A stretch of DNA of 64,000 nt from Xestospongia muta (taxonomy: Eukaryota > Porifera > Demospongiae > Haplosclerida > Petrosiidae). The stretch covers positions 992,001 to 1,056,000 of the forward strand of contig OY848930.1 in assembly GCA_963693285.1 (NCBI GenBank). Reading direction: 5' to 3'. Under the pieces are notes generated by a model. It made no database searches. It saw only the letters and a list, made by a program, of their open reading frames with translations, and was not told the DNA's origin. Positions 1 to 18,519 of the stretch are shown here, piece by piece. The position numbers and the translations under genes were made by a program. Every line of letters begins with the position of its first letter. Positions within the stretch are counted from its first letter, which is position 1.

Positions 1-128
1 TCTTCATTTGGTAATATCTCTTCTTCTGATTTCCCTTCAGGCACGTGTTCAACCTTGGCTTTCTTAGATGATGGCGGTTTATCATCAGCTGGTTCATCTT
101 TTGTCTCCTCCTTTTTCTTCTTCCCCAT
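1..128 (-). CDS. 5' end of an unidentified gene (lysine-rich N-terminus), truncated by the window edge
   Basis: An ATG at 128 on the minus strand opens a frame that stays open to the window edge. The 42 or so visible residues begin MGKKKKEE and are dominated by Lys, Glu, Asp and Pro, with a KKAK basic cluster that could act as a nuclear localisation signal. The stop codon of the upstream phosphatase gene on the same strand lies only 238 bp away, so promoter and spacer are compact. No domain can be recognised in this piece; the start is chosen because it is the first ATG and is followed directly by the conserved-looking basic stretch. The function is unknown. Confidence 0.4.
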   Translation of the reverse strand, partial: MGKKKKEETKDEPADDKPPSSKKAKVEHVPEGKSEEEILPNE

Positions 129-365
129 TTCAGATAGGCGTAGTCTGGTAGTCAATAATAAACCACACCCCCAACTAATAACTATTAATAATTGTTAATA
201 ATTGGTATTATTATCGAAGAGAGTAAATCATACAACATAATATTAATTAGATAGCTTAAAATGACAATAGACGTTAGATATAAGATAGTGAGTGGATTAT
301 GTTTAGCTTTTAAAAGAAAGAAAAAAGCTGCAAATGATAACTAAGGATCATTTCAAGTGACTAAT

Positions 366-8301
<7,936 letters not shown>

Positions 8302-8493
8302 TGCTGCAAGAAAAGGGCCTCAAACACTTGAAGCAAATAGCACAGACGATGCTACTAAGAGAGCAGTTTTGGAGTAAAACGGAAAGTGGCTATATACTGA
8401 CCGCACTTTCCTGTACTTGATTAAGTGTTTTCTAATTATTCCAATAAAAGTAATATTGAAATGTTGCACTTTATTGAACCATAGAGTCAAGCT
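8302..8493. promoter_or_regulatory. Bidirectional promoter between PTPN1-like and LDHD
   Basis: Only 192 bp separate the two start codons, which face away from each other, so both transcripts must start in this interval. No TATA box is obvious; both products are housekeeping types, in line with a shared TATA-less promoter. An AATAAA at about 8441 is probably incidental. Confidence 0.6.
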
Positions 8494-11400
8494 ATGTATA
8501 GAAGAGCTGTGAAGTATTATAAATATTGCTACAATTGGCTGGAGACTACTAGAATTAAAAGATACTCAGTTAGTAATCTCTATGAAATAAAGTAAACAAC
8601 ATATTTACAAATTATTGTTGTTTGTTTCCTCTTACAGACAACAGCCCCTGGTCATTACAATGTAATTACTGATGTTATCCATCAAAAATTAGAAAATATA
8701 GTGGGTAAAAATAATATATCCGTATCTCTGGCTGTCAGAGAACACCATGGCAAAGATGAGTCGTATCATTCCTGTCTACCTCCTGACGCAGTTGTATTTC
8801 CAACAACTGTTGAACATGTCAGTAATATATTAAGACTTTGCAACCAAGAACGCATACCTGTAATTCCATTCGGTACAGGAACGGGTCTAGAAGGAGGAGT
8901 GGGTGCTGTTCTGGTAAGAATTTAATTTACTCTCAGTTAAGCTTTAATTTAACACCTTTAATTTACTGCAAGCTAGTACTATCAATTACCGTTACATGAA
9001 CAAATCTTTGTACATGTGTACGAATTGGATGTGTGCTTCTACATGTCCATATAAGGATATTACATTCTAAAATGAAGTTTATATATATTAATATGGACTA
9101 GTGTCACTATAATGTATAATATATAAGGATATTACATTCTAAAATGAAGTTTATATATATTAATATGGACTAGTGTCACTATAATGTATAATATATAAGG
9201 ATATTACATTCTAAAATGAAGTTTATATATATTAATATGGACTAGTGTCACTATAATATATAATATATAAGGATAATACATTATAAAATGAAGTTTATAT
9301 ATCATATTACAGACTAGTGTCACTATAATGTATAATAAATTATATGCTACACTCCTATATTGAGTAAAAGGTGTTAAACCTACAATGATGATGAGGATGT
9401 TCCTATATTAACTTAACTAATTATTAATAATGATAGATAGCATTCCACTCTACCTTAACGACATGATGTGTTGGTTGTAACAAAATACATTAAGAACATA
9501 TGGTTTTGTTGTTTAACATACTACATTAATTATTAGTAATAAGATTACTGTTCACGTCTTCTCATGTTGCTAACATAGGGTGGTGTTTGTATGGACTTGA
9601 CTAAAATGGATGCAATTAGTGAAGTCCATCAGGAAGATTTTTATGCATCAGTTCAACCTGGTGTAACTAGACATAATTTGAACAGTTATATAAGAGATAC
9701 TGGACTTTTTTTTCCAATAGGTAAGTTCTAGAAACATCAGTACTTACCACAGTGACTTAGGATAGCTACATTAGTAAGGTCTAGACTAGTAAACATCAGT
9801 ACTTACCACAGTGACTTAGGATATCTACCATTAGTAAGCTCTAGACTAGTGAACATCAGTACTTACCACAGTGACTTAGGATATCTACCATTAGTAAGCT
9901 CTAGACTAGTGAACATCAGTACTTACCACAGTGACCTAGGATAGCTACCATTAGTAAGCTCTAGACTAGTGAACATCAGTACTTACCACAGTGACTTAAA
10001 TGATTTTGGTATTATTCACAGATCCTGGGGCAGATGCATCTCTATGTGGAATGGCGGCCACAAGTGCATCAGGCACAAATGCAGTGAGATATGGTACTAT
10101 GAGAGAGAATGTACTGAATCTTCAAGTGGTTCTACCTTCTGGAGAAGTACTTTATACAGCAGGACTTAAAGGCAGAGCTCGGTAATGACACAGTACTTTA
10201 ATATTTAGAGCTCTAACATGAGTACTTACCATAAGATGGGTATTGTTAGCTATAATGTTTACTAGTCTAAAGCTTATAGCTGTCCTAGGTCACTGTGGTA
10301 AGTACGGACGTTCACTAGTCTAGAGCTTACTAATGGTAGCTATCCTAGGTCACTGTGGTAAGTACTGATGTTCACTAGTCTAGAGCTTACTAATGGTAGC
10401 TATCCTAAGTCACTGTGGTAAGTACTAATGTTCACTAGTTTAGAGCTTACTAATGTAGCTATCCTAAGTCACTGTGGTAAGTACTGATGTTATCCTACTG
10501 AACATCAGTACTTACCACAGTGACCTAGGATAGTTACATTAGTAAGCTCTAGACTAGTAAACATAAGTACTTACCACAGTGATCTTAGTACTTATTAAAA
10601 GATGGTAGCCACTATATAATGTACCATTAGTCTTCTGAGCTTTATCATTAACCACAGAGCATATGTACACACCATCCCTAGTCCATACACACATACACAA
10701 ACCTAGTCCACACACATTACCCATAGGACATAATTATGCTCCTGTTAATATCCTGCCTTATATTTTGTTAACAAACCTGATAAGTGTTTGGGTGAGACCA
10801 GACCACAAATATATTATGAGTCACCTCCCTTCATAGTCTGGCCTCAGTACAGAGGTTATAATGCTATCTGTTTCCTCCATGCTAAGCCTGAGATATTTGG
10901 AAGAAATGAGTTAGTTCTCATTAGTAGTATTGTTAACATGATTTGATAAACATTCCTGCTAGTTCTATTTAGGGGAAGCATCTTATCATTGTTTCTATTG
11001 GAACTTTATCAAATTAGCTGTGTTGCTATAACTACATAGAATTATACATAATGTTATTAGTGTTGCTGTCTTAACTCTTAATATTACTAATTGTTATGAC
11101 CACTTTGTTTACAACACAACTAGGGACTAAGTTCTCTAAAAATGGTATAAAACAAACCAACACAACTAGTAACAATACACGAGAGTACACCACTAACCCT
11201 ACATAATTGTACATATTAACTAAAAAGGATAAACAATGTTGTCATAATTGTAGTGTGCTTGTATATACATACACTGATGCTAATATTTATTTAATTGTAG
11301 GAAGACATCTGCTGGCTATAACCTGACTAACCTGTTTATTGGGTCGGAAGGGACACTAGGTGTCATTACGGAGACCACACTTAGACTTTATGGTATCCCT

Positions 11401-13125
11401 GAATCAGTGAGTAGTACACAATATCTATGACTATAGTCTCTCTCACTCACTCCTCAGACAATATCTGCTGTATGTGGATTTCCTTCAATAGAAAGTGCTG
11501 TAAATACGACTGTTGAAGTACTTCAAGCTGGGATCCCAGTCGCTAGGATAGAGTTTTTAGATGAGCTTTCTTTAGAAGCAGCAAACCGCTTTTCTCATCT
11601 CGATTATCCAGTAAAACCAACTCTATTTCTAGAGTTTACAGGCTCTCCACAAAGTGTCGAGGAACAAACAGAGATAGTTAGTAAGTATACAATATTTGGA
11701 TGAGTACTCACAACAGTGACATCATATCACAGCATGCACAGTTGAGGAAGAAGAGTGTGTGGTCATAAGTGACTACCTCAGTTAGTTACTAGATATTGTT
11801 CCAGTGGATGAACATCTAGTAACTGGCTGAGGTAGTTGTCTTTTTTATAGTAAGTTCATAGTTCATCTTTGTCTTATGGTGTGCTTTTTGTTTTAAAATT
11901 GTTTAGGTATTGATACATGCTACAATATCTTGATACAATATTAACCTGATCAATTCAATATTGAAGCAATTGATTCAGTATATATTGATCCAATATTGAT
12001 GCAATCAGTTTAATATTGAAACGATTGATTCAGTATATATTGATCCAATATTGATGCAATCAGTTTGATATTGAAATGATTGATTCAGTATATATTGATC
12101 CAATATTGATGCAATCAGTTTAACATTGAAGCAATTGATTCAATACAGGATCAATCACTTTTAACATTGAATTGATCAGGTCAATATTGTATGTATTGAT
12201 TCTGTATTAAACTGATCGGGTCAATATTGTATTGTAATACTGTAGTATATATCAATACATAGGTCTTGACTAAAAGGAATATCTTTATTTTTAAGGTATG
12301 CTTGCTAAAGATAATGGCAGTTCAGATTTTATATGGGAAACTGATCATGAAGCTAGAAACAAATTGTGGAAAGCACGTCATGAATGGTGGTATGCTGGAC
12401 TAGCATTAGAACCCGGCAAAAAAGTAAACCACTGTCCACATAATATAATAATTAATGCACACAATATATTATATTATCATTATATTTGTCAACTGCTAGT
12501 AATAGAAGAAATACTTACATTACCACATTAGTGATATGAATTGTCTTTTTTGTTAAGGGTTTTGCTACTGACGTATGTGTACCTATCTCAAAGTTACCGC
12601 AAGTTTTAATAGAAACTAAAAATGATTTAGACACATCTACCATCACTGGTAAGTCACATCTATCCATCTACCTATCTGTTCATCCCTCTACTTTCCTTTC
12701 ATCTTTTTTTCTAGCTCCTATCATAGGTCATGTAGGAGATGGTAACTTTCATTGTATGTTGTTAGTGGATACAGATAATAAAGAAGAACTAAAAACAGCT
12801 AAAGAATTAGCAAAAAAGATGGCAGAGTAAGTGGACATAAGAACCATTACCAAAAAACTGATGCTTTCTTTTGTAATAATAACTACAAAAGAAAGCATCA
12901 AACAGGTAAACACCATATAAGGATTTATTGAGTGAATTCTCTTATAGGCGGGCTCTTCAAGTTGGTGGTACTTGTACTGGTGAACATGGTATTGGACGTG
13001 GGAAAATGGGACTATTGTTAGAGGAATATGGACCAATTGGTATTGAGACAATGATGGCTATTAAGAGAAGTCTTGATCCTCACATGATTATGAACCCAGG
13101 AAAAGTTATTGAAAAAACTATTTAA
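8494..13125 (+). CDS. LDHD: D-lactate dehydrogenase, mitochondrial, FAD-dependent (10 exons)
   Basis: Oxidises D-lactate (and related D-2-hydroxyacids) to pyruvate in mitochondria, passing electrons through FAD. Exons: 8494-8568, 8638-8913, 9579-9720, 10022-10181, 11301-11406, 11458-11680, 12296-12423, 12558-12648, 12715-12826, 12948-13125; the phases join to 496 aa, close to the human length. The first 25 residues (start [10 protein letters not shown]) are rich in Arg, Lys and Tyr and lack acids apart from one Glu, as expected for a mitochondrial presequence. The FAD_binding_4 part shows [12 protein letters not shown] and [13 protein letters not shown]; the FAD-oxidase C domain shows HVGDGNFH (His406, His413, metal and substrate site) and [11 protein letters not shown] (Glu450, His451). 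Identity to vertebrate LDHD is high throughout. Introns 2, 3, 4 and 6 hold tandem repeats. The start was chosen because it gives the presequence and a phase-0 junction. Confidence 0.93.
9051..9340. repeat. 72-bp tandem repeat in LDHD intron 2
   Basis: About four copies of a 72-bp unit starting ATAAGGATATTACATTC; the first three are nearly identical, the last is diverged. No coding role. Confidence 0.9.
9721..10021 (+). repeat. 60-bp satellite occupying LDHD intron 3
   Basis: Five copies in exact 60-bp register (CATCAGTACTTACCACAG at 9734 approx., then 9791, 9851, 9911, 9971 regions). The intron donor GTAAGTTCTAGA itself matches the GTAAGCTCTAGA segment of the unit, so the array starts at the splice site. 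Confidence 0.9.
10200..10590. repeat. 60-bp satellite in LDHD intron 4, two opposite blocks
   Basis: About four antisense units followed by two sense units of the satellite also found in LDHD intron 3. They meet in a palindromic junction near 10479-10520 (GTAAGTACTGATG facing CATCAGTACTTAC). Confidence 0.85.
11771..11838. repeat. Inverted repeat (hairpin) in LDHD intron 6
   Basis: Arms of about 24 bp (CTACCTCAGTTAGTTACTAG and its near complement) separated by about 20 bp. Confidence 0.75.
11930..12210. repeat. 55-bp tandem repeat in LDHD intron 6
   Basis: Units centred on CAGTATATATTGATCC at 11976, 12031 and 12086, plus degenerate flanking copies built from ATTGATxCAATATT words. Confidence 0.8.
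12859..12900. repeat. Perfect 17-bp inverted repeat in LDHD intron 9
   Basis: TGATGCTTTCTTTTGTA and its exact reverse complement are separated by 8 bp inside a 121-bp intron, so the pre-mRNA can form a strong hairpin. Confidence 0.85.
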
Positions 13126-13384
13126 AGTCATTAATATATCTTTTGTTTGTTGTGTTGTTGTAGTTTTGTTCTTTGTTTAAGTCATTATCTTCTGCAATTT
13201 TTCCCCTATTGTGTTTTATGGGAATTTTTTCAAGTCGTTATCTTCAGCAATTTTTTTCTTATAGAATCGAATGAAACATTGCATTTTTATTTTCTCTAAA
13301 TGACATTTTATTGTAACAAAGACACAACAAATTTACTAACTTGTTCTTTATTTTTTTGAGAAACGTATCCAGAAAAAATTGAAC

Positions 13385-13475
13385 CAGTTAGAACTTGAAC
13401 ACAGGACCTTCTGATAACTAGCACTTAACTACTTAATTATCAAAAGTTCCAGGATTCAAATCCTGACTAGTCCAA
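13385..13475. repeat. tRNA-derived palindromic remnant
   Basis: On the plus strand the 3' part contains CCAGGATTCAAATCCTG, like a tRNA T-arm (B box). On the minus strand the other end reads AGAAGGTCCTGTGTTCAAG, also T-arm-like, and the two halves overlap in a shared centre. It looks like two tRNA 3' halves joined head to head, as in a decayed tRNA-derived SINE. No complete cloverleaf is present. Confidence 0.35.
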
Positions 13476-13534
13476 AATGACTATCTTCATCTACTTGTAT
13501 CACTAGTAGTACTGACATATGTCCTATTTAATAA

Positions 13535-13682
13535 ATTAAGTAAACACTTTCTTGTCATTTAATATTAATAGTTTGCTAACAAAATGTATATGTACTATAT
13601 ATTGTAATATTATATAGTATTAGTACGTGTATATTTTGTTAGCAAACTGACAATATTAAATGACAACAAAGTATTTACTCAA
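13535..13682. mobile_element. MITE-like palindrome
   Basis: Two arms of about 50 bp (containing GTCATTTAATATT and AGTTTGCTAACAAAAT) in inverted orientation around an AT-rich 48-bp centre. No coding capacity; a non-autonomous DNA transposon is the simplest explanation. The superfamily cannot be told. Confidence 0.6.
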
Positions 13683-13983
13683 TTCATACTAGTATCTATA
13701 TATACAACATTACAATATAATATTGATAGTTTGAGACATATAAGTGAAGTATATACAGTATTACCATATACAATGTGTGAACAAAGTTAATAGTGTTTAT
13801 AGAAAGAGAGATACTTGAATATTAACATTAATACTGTATTCCTGAGTTCATGTATATGTACATGTACCAATACATGTACATGTTACATGTATTACTGAAC
13901 ACATAATAACAATAAAAAAAATGGCTACTGAGAGCAAGTACCTTTGGAACTGTGTTTGAAAATTATTGATAAGTACTTGGAAA

Positions 13984-16900
13984 TTATTTCTTTCGTCTGG
14001 ATCGTGTGGAAGCAATGGATGGTGTAACCATGGTTACTGTGTCACCATCTTGTCGAATGCGTCCTTTTAATCCTGATAGTGATTCTTCTAAAGCTTTCAT
14101 TGCTTGTGTTTGAGCTCTCTTGGGTAACTTCGGCTGTGTAATGAAAAACGTATAGTAAAAAGTACACAACAAATTATGACTGATAGATTACATTCACTAA
14201 ATGATACTACAGAGACTAAACCTTAATATTTTATGATAGACTTACTAATAAACTCTTAAAACAGTCGTCCACTGCTCCAAATATAATTGCCTATAGAAGA
14301 CAAGTATTATAATAAAAATTATTGATAATGTGACTATTACAGTAGTATTACTATGTATGTACCTCCATTGTGTCTTTTTCATTTAATGGTGAGCCAGTTT
14401 CCTTTGATTTTATCATTAATTCAACTCTAAAAAGTTCATGCAATTATAAATGAATCCTACCATTTCACTCAATGTATATCCTTCTTTTCCTCCTTCCTCT
14501 ATCTATCCATCCATTCATTCATATTTCACTTACTCTTCTAGTTGTTTAGGTATTCTCTTAACAGTAGATGGTGCTACAGTACAGCTATATAAGGTCACAT
14601 ATATCATGTACACACACAGACACACACACACAAACACACACCTTCTAGAAGTCATAGCAGGTGTAACTAAATTTGTCTCGTCCACTTGTTCCTCTTGTAG
14701 CAGTCTCTTTTTACGTGTGGAAGCAGCCATTCTAAATACAACAGATAATAATGAATCTATTACTATATATCTAATTAACAAAAGGTGGCAAAATTTAAAG
14801 TGAAAATATAAATTAATACAAAATGCAGTTCATCACAAAATTGAACACTCTTCTTTTCAGGATGTTAAGACACAGATGACTACCTAATATAACTTACTAA
14901 TATTAATATGAAGATTTAGCAATCATACCAAAACCCTAACTAAATTATCTGATATATGGATAAATTATTTACTAGTAGCAAAAAGTGATCACACATGAAG
15001 GAAGAGGATCAGGGACCATTTGTTTATATTCCATAATATCACAAATACAAATGACTTATTTTAGAATGCCAGGCCCCTAAGCTCATCAAGATGAGTGACT
15101 TCCTTTCTGATAGCTCAACGAAATTAATCTGTTTTGTAAATTTTGTATAAAGGTAGATAAAGTGTTTCACATATCATAGGGAAGCCAAGACCCTCTTCCT
15201 TTCAGGACCACCACTATGACTTTTTATAGTGCTCTTTTATATTTACTGCTGATTTTGTAGTAATGCATTTGTGGGGCAACAAATTTACATCCCGTAATGA
15301 ATATTGTTATGATGTAATTTACAGGATATACTATTTATACTATATTGTACTATGTGCAAGATTTGATAAAACAGCATAAACCATAACAATACTATAATTG
15401 TTAATAATCATACAATAATTATTTTGGAAGGTATTGATTTCACAATGAAACTAGCTGGAATTAAAAAATTAAGGAATTACCAACATTGTCTATGAACATA
15501 GGAATACTAAAGATAAATCTTTAAAGGTAAAAAAACAGAAACTTTAAGTCTTCACAGGATGATCAGTCATACTCATTATCATAATGCTTAGCAATGGACT
15601 GTTCACAGTTATACTTAATAGTTGCTACATACATCTGATATTATTTGTTGCTTCAATTATGACATACAATAATAGCACCAACATGTCTAAGGTAGCCAAA
15701 ATTTGAAGCAAAATTGTAAAGTAACACAAGATGTATTTTATTATAAAATTAGACACTCATCTTTTCACTATCTAATATTAATATAAAGATTTGGCTAATT
15801 ATATTGAAGCCCTTACTAAATTTCCTGCTATATGGTAATTTGTATAATAGTAGCAAAAAGGTGGTCAAATACGAAGTCAGAGAGTTCAGACTACGAGTGT
15901 TATTTGTATTAAATAAAATCACAATACAAGTGAATTATTTTGGTTTGCCGTAGTCTTTACTAATTCAATTGTCGGACTTCCTGAACCTGCAGTCCTTCAG
16001 GAAGTCCGATAATCGTATCAGTGGCTTCCTTTCTAAAATTGTTTCCAAGATTGGAGAGGAAGCCCAGAACTCTCTTTCTCTCAGGACCACCATCAAAGTT
16101 TGGCATAGGACTCTTTTATATTTACTGCTGATTTTGTAACAATGTACTTGTGGGGCAAAAACTTAGATCTTGTAATGAATATTGTTATAATGCAGATTAG
16201 ATGATGCACTTTTTTATCCTCAATTTATTGAATTGCTTGCAAAGTTTGATAACATAACAAGATTATAATTTAATAATTATCAAATAATAATTTAGAGGTA
16301 TTGATTTCACAGTATAACTGACTGGAATTAGAAAAATTGAAGTCCATAGTGTACTCTAAATTTCAATTTTTCAAATCACAAAATTTATCAAGCACAATAA
16401 ATAATAGAGTCATATATTGCATATGCCTACCAAGGATTACATTAAGTGAACAATGCCACACCTTAATTGACCAATCAGATTGCTCCATTTCAGGTCAATA
16501 AATAACTTATACACCTCACAGAGAGGTGTACAACTTCTTGTACACTCTTTTCTGAGGCTATAAGTTATAGTAATTATGGCCTTATCTCTGTATTTTCTAC
16601 AAATCAGTAAATATACTATAACAACCATTATTGTGAAAATTTAAAATAGTTAGTAATATCAAAATTTACACAACTCAAGACTGTTTATATAAGACAATGT
16701 TCATGAAAGCATGAAACAAGTGAAGACTGATATTTAAAGAATAACCTGATGAATACAGTGTTAACTGATGTGGAATCTCACACTGACTCCTCTCTAGGCA
16801 AAGGGGCTTGCCTCATGTGACTACTTCAGTGATTCAATTTTCTCATTGATAAACTCTAATACTAAGTGAAGGCTTATCTGTGAGCAAAGTAGGGGGTGGG

Positions 16901-17989
16901 GCTAACAAAGGCATAGCAGTATAGCCTTGTATTGTATTGTAAACAAAAGTGTAAATAAGAAATTTCTATTTCTTTTATAGCAAGTAAAATGGGAAGCATT
17001 CCTTTGTTAGCTAAAGCTAATTAATAATCACATCTTAAAATACACATACTTTTTTAGATTTGCAATGAATATAGCACATGTAATGGAGAGAGTGAAATGA
17101 AGCAATTTGATTGGTCAACATGGTACAAGTCAGTTAATTAATAAGCAGATCTTAAAATACACATATTCAAGGCAATGGATATAGCACATGTAATGCAGAC
17201 AGTGAAATGAAGCAATCTGATTGGTCAACATGGTACAAGTCAGGTATACATGTTGGTCTTGTTAACTATGAGTTTATATATCTCTGGCCTACAGTCATCA
17301 GTAAATAAATCACATATCTACCTCAATCTCAGTATATAATTTATAAATATCTCTATTTACTTACCCTCTTGTTCTTCTAGTTTGAGTTGTTCCAGTTTCT
17401 TGTGCTTTTTTAATTGTAGAATTTGCCACACTTCGTCTAAAGTATATAAAATACATGATAAAAATTAAATTATTGCTGAGTGGTAATTTAATGGCTATCC
17501 AGTATGTACATAGAATGCATTAAAATGACTTCCTAGCTATATTAACAAAATGTTATGGTTGAACAAATCATTATTTAATGTAATTAAATTCATTAGATCA
17601 ACTAACGTTGTCATTCTTTTAGCAGGAGTGGCTACTTCAACTTCTCTTGGAGTCAAGTTCTCCTGTGTTTAAGTTCAACAACAGATATCATAATATAATT
17701 AACCTATTTGTCCAGCCACTCATTAACAATCCATCTATCTATTTGTTCATCTTACCTTATCATAACAGACGTTAGTCTCTTTGTTACCTGACAACTGACC
17801 AGTACTAGTAGATACTTCCCAGTCAGTTGTCTCATTAACAAACTCTTTCATCTTCTCTTCTCTCTAAAAAGACAGATTACTCAAATAACATATATGATAT
17901 TGTTTGACTCACTAATGACTGCATTACCAAGTCCATAGTACCACCTTTACCTAAATGAGAAAAGTATACTCTCTCTCTCTCTCATACAT

Positions 17990-18061
<72 letters not shown>

Positions 18062-18425
18062 TTACTTATAAACTCTGTCAATGGCATATTATAGATCTCC
18101 TAAATAAAAAAAGATCTCTTAATCTAACCGTCTTCTATTACACTTACAGGTGGTATGGTGCTCTTGTCTGGCAATAAACGAACAGATTTTAGCGCCTCCC
18201 TTTCATATTTCTTACAAGTCAAATCAATAATTCTAGGAACTAAACAGTACATAATTAGAATTAACTTTGTGTCTATTTTTTTACAAATTTACTTTGACAT
18301 AGCATATCACGGATTACAATTTGAAGATACTCTTTTGGTGTGATTTCAGTTACTTCTTTGACCTTGTCTGCTGTTGTCTGGGAACGATTAGCAACTGCTT
18401 TTCTTGTTGCTCTTGTCCTAGGCAT
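13984..18425 (-). CDS. Probable borealin (CDCA8-like) chromosomal passenger complex subunit (12 exons)
   Basis: Exons in transcript order: 18425-18311, 18239-18148, 18099-18066, 17950-17913, 17863-17756, 17662-17607, 17436-17365, 14731-14642, 14584-14534, 14426-14363, 14290-14246, 14133-13984; phases join to 304 aa (human borealin 280). Seen: a basic start (MPRTRATRKA), an N-terminal helical part ending PPEIYNMPLTEFISKGG, a basic middle with TRRTRG and several TPA/TP sites, and a C-terminal domain opening TGSPLNEKD and ending in an Arg/Lys tail. Borealin has the same layout: an N-terminal helix with LPKALREM...GG, a basic linker with TVTPA, and a C-terminal domain opening NGSPLADSKE. If correct it would help target Aurora B, INCENP and survivin to centromeres. 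The likeness is weak and from memory. The gene structure is firmer than the name; the exon 1-2 junction is the least certain. Confidence 0.45.
14585..14641 (-). other. 57-bp in-frame intron whose donor lies in a (GT)n run
   Basis: The donor reads AG|GTGTGTGTTTGTG within a GT/TG microsatellite. The intron length is a multiple of three with no stop, so retention would insert 19 mostly hydrophobic residues. Confidence 0.6.
14732..17364. other. Large intron 7 of the borealin-like gene with duplicated repeats
   Basis: A 2.6-kb intron. Two diverged direct copies of a roughly 700-bp sequence (about 14785-15480 and 15695-16350) share ACAAAATTGAACACTC-like and TTTGTGGGGCAACAAA-like blocks. A second direct duplication of about 115 bp lies at 17022-17240, and a short hairpin (CGGACTTCCTGAA with its complement) at about 15972-16010. 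No coding exon is supported. Confidence 0.65.
17998..18059. repeat. (CA)30 microsatellite in borealin-like intron 3
   Basis: About 60 bp of CA on the plus strand makes up half of a 115-bp intron, just downstream of the donor on the transcribed strand. Confidence 0.95.
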
Positions 18426-18519
18426 CTTCTTGTTTTGGACTCACTTTCCCGCCACAGGTGGTTTCTAATTTAAGGAACTTTCAAAATATTTATTTATTTT
18501 CGTATAATTAGATCTATTT
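18426..18519. promoter_or_regulatory. 94-bp bidirectional promoter (borealin-like / FMO-A)
   Basis: The two ATGs face apart with 94 bp between them, one of the shortest possible head-to-head arrangements. An AT-rich block with TATTTATTTATTTT lies in the middle; no other element stands out. Alternatively, either 5' UTR may overlap the other gene. Confidence 0.5.

Larger units (their letters stand above)
13126..13983. other. Convergent intergenic spacer between LDHD and the borealin-like gene
   Basis: The two neighbouring genes end towards each other. The spacer holds a tRNA-like palindrome and a MITE-like palindrome (listed separately) and otherwise AT-rich sequence without a gene. Confidence 0.7.

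Noticed and set aside
9721..10590. CRISPR or attachment-site array in the 60-bp repeats
   Set aside because: Head-to-tail satellite units without unique spacers, lying in spliced introns.
16437..16628. Small minus-strand gene with a hydrophobic start (63 codons)
   Set aside because: Lies in a repeat-rich intron, has no splice or homology support, and is within the length expected by chance in AT-rich DNA with few stops in one frame.
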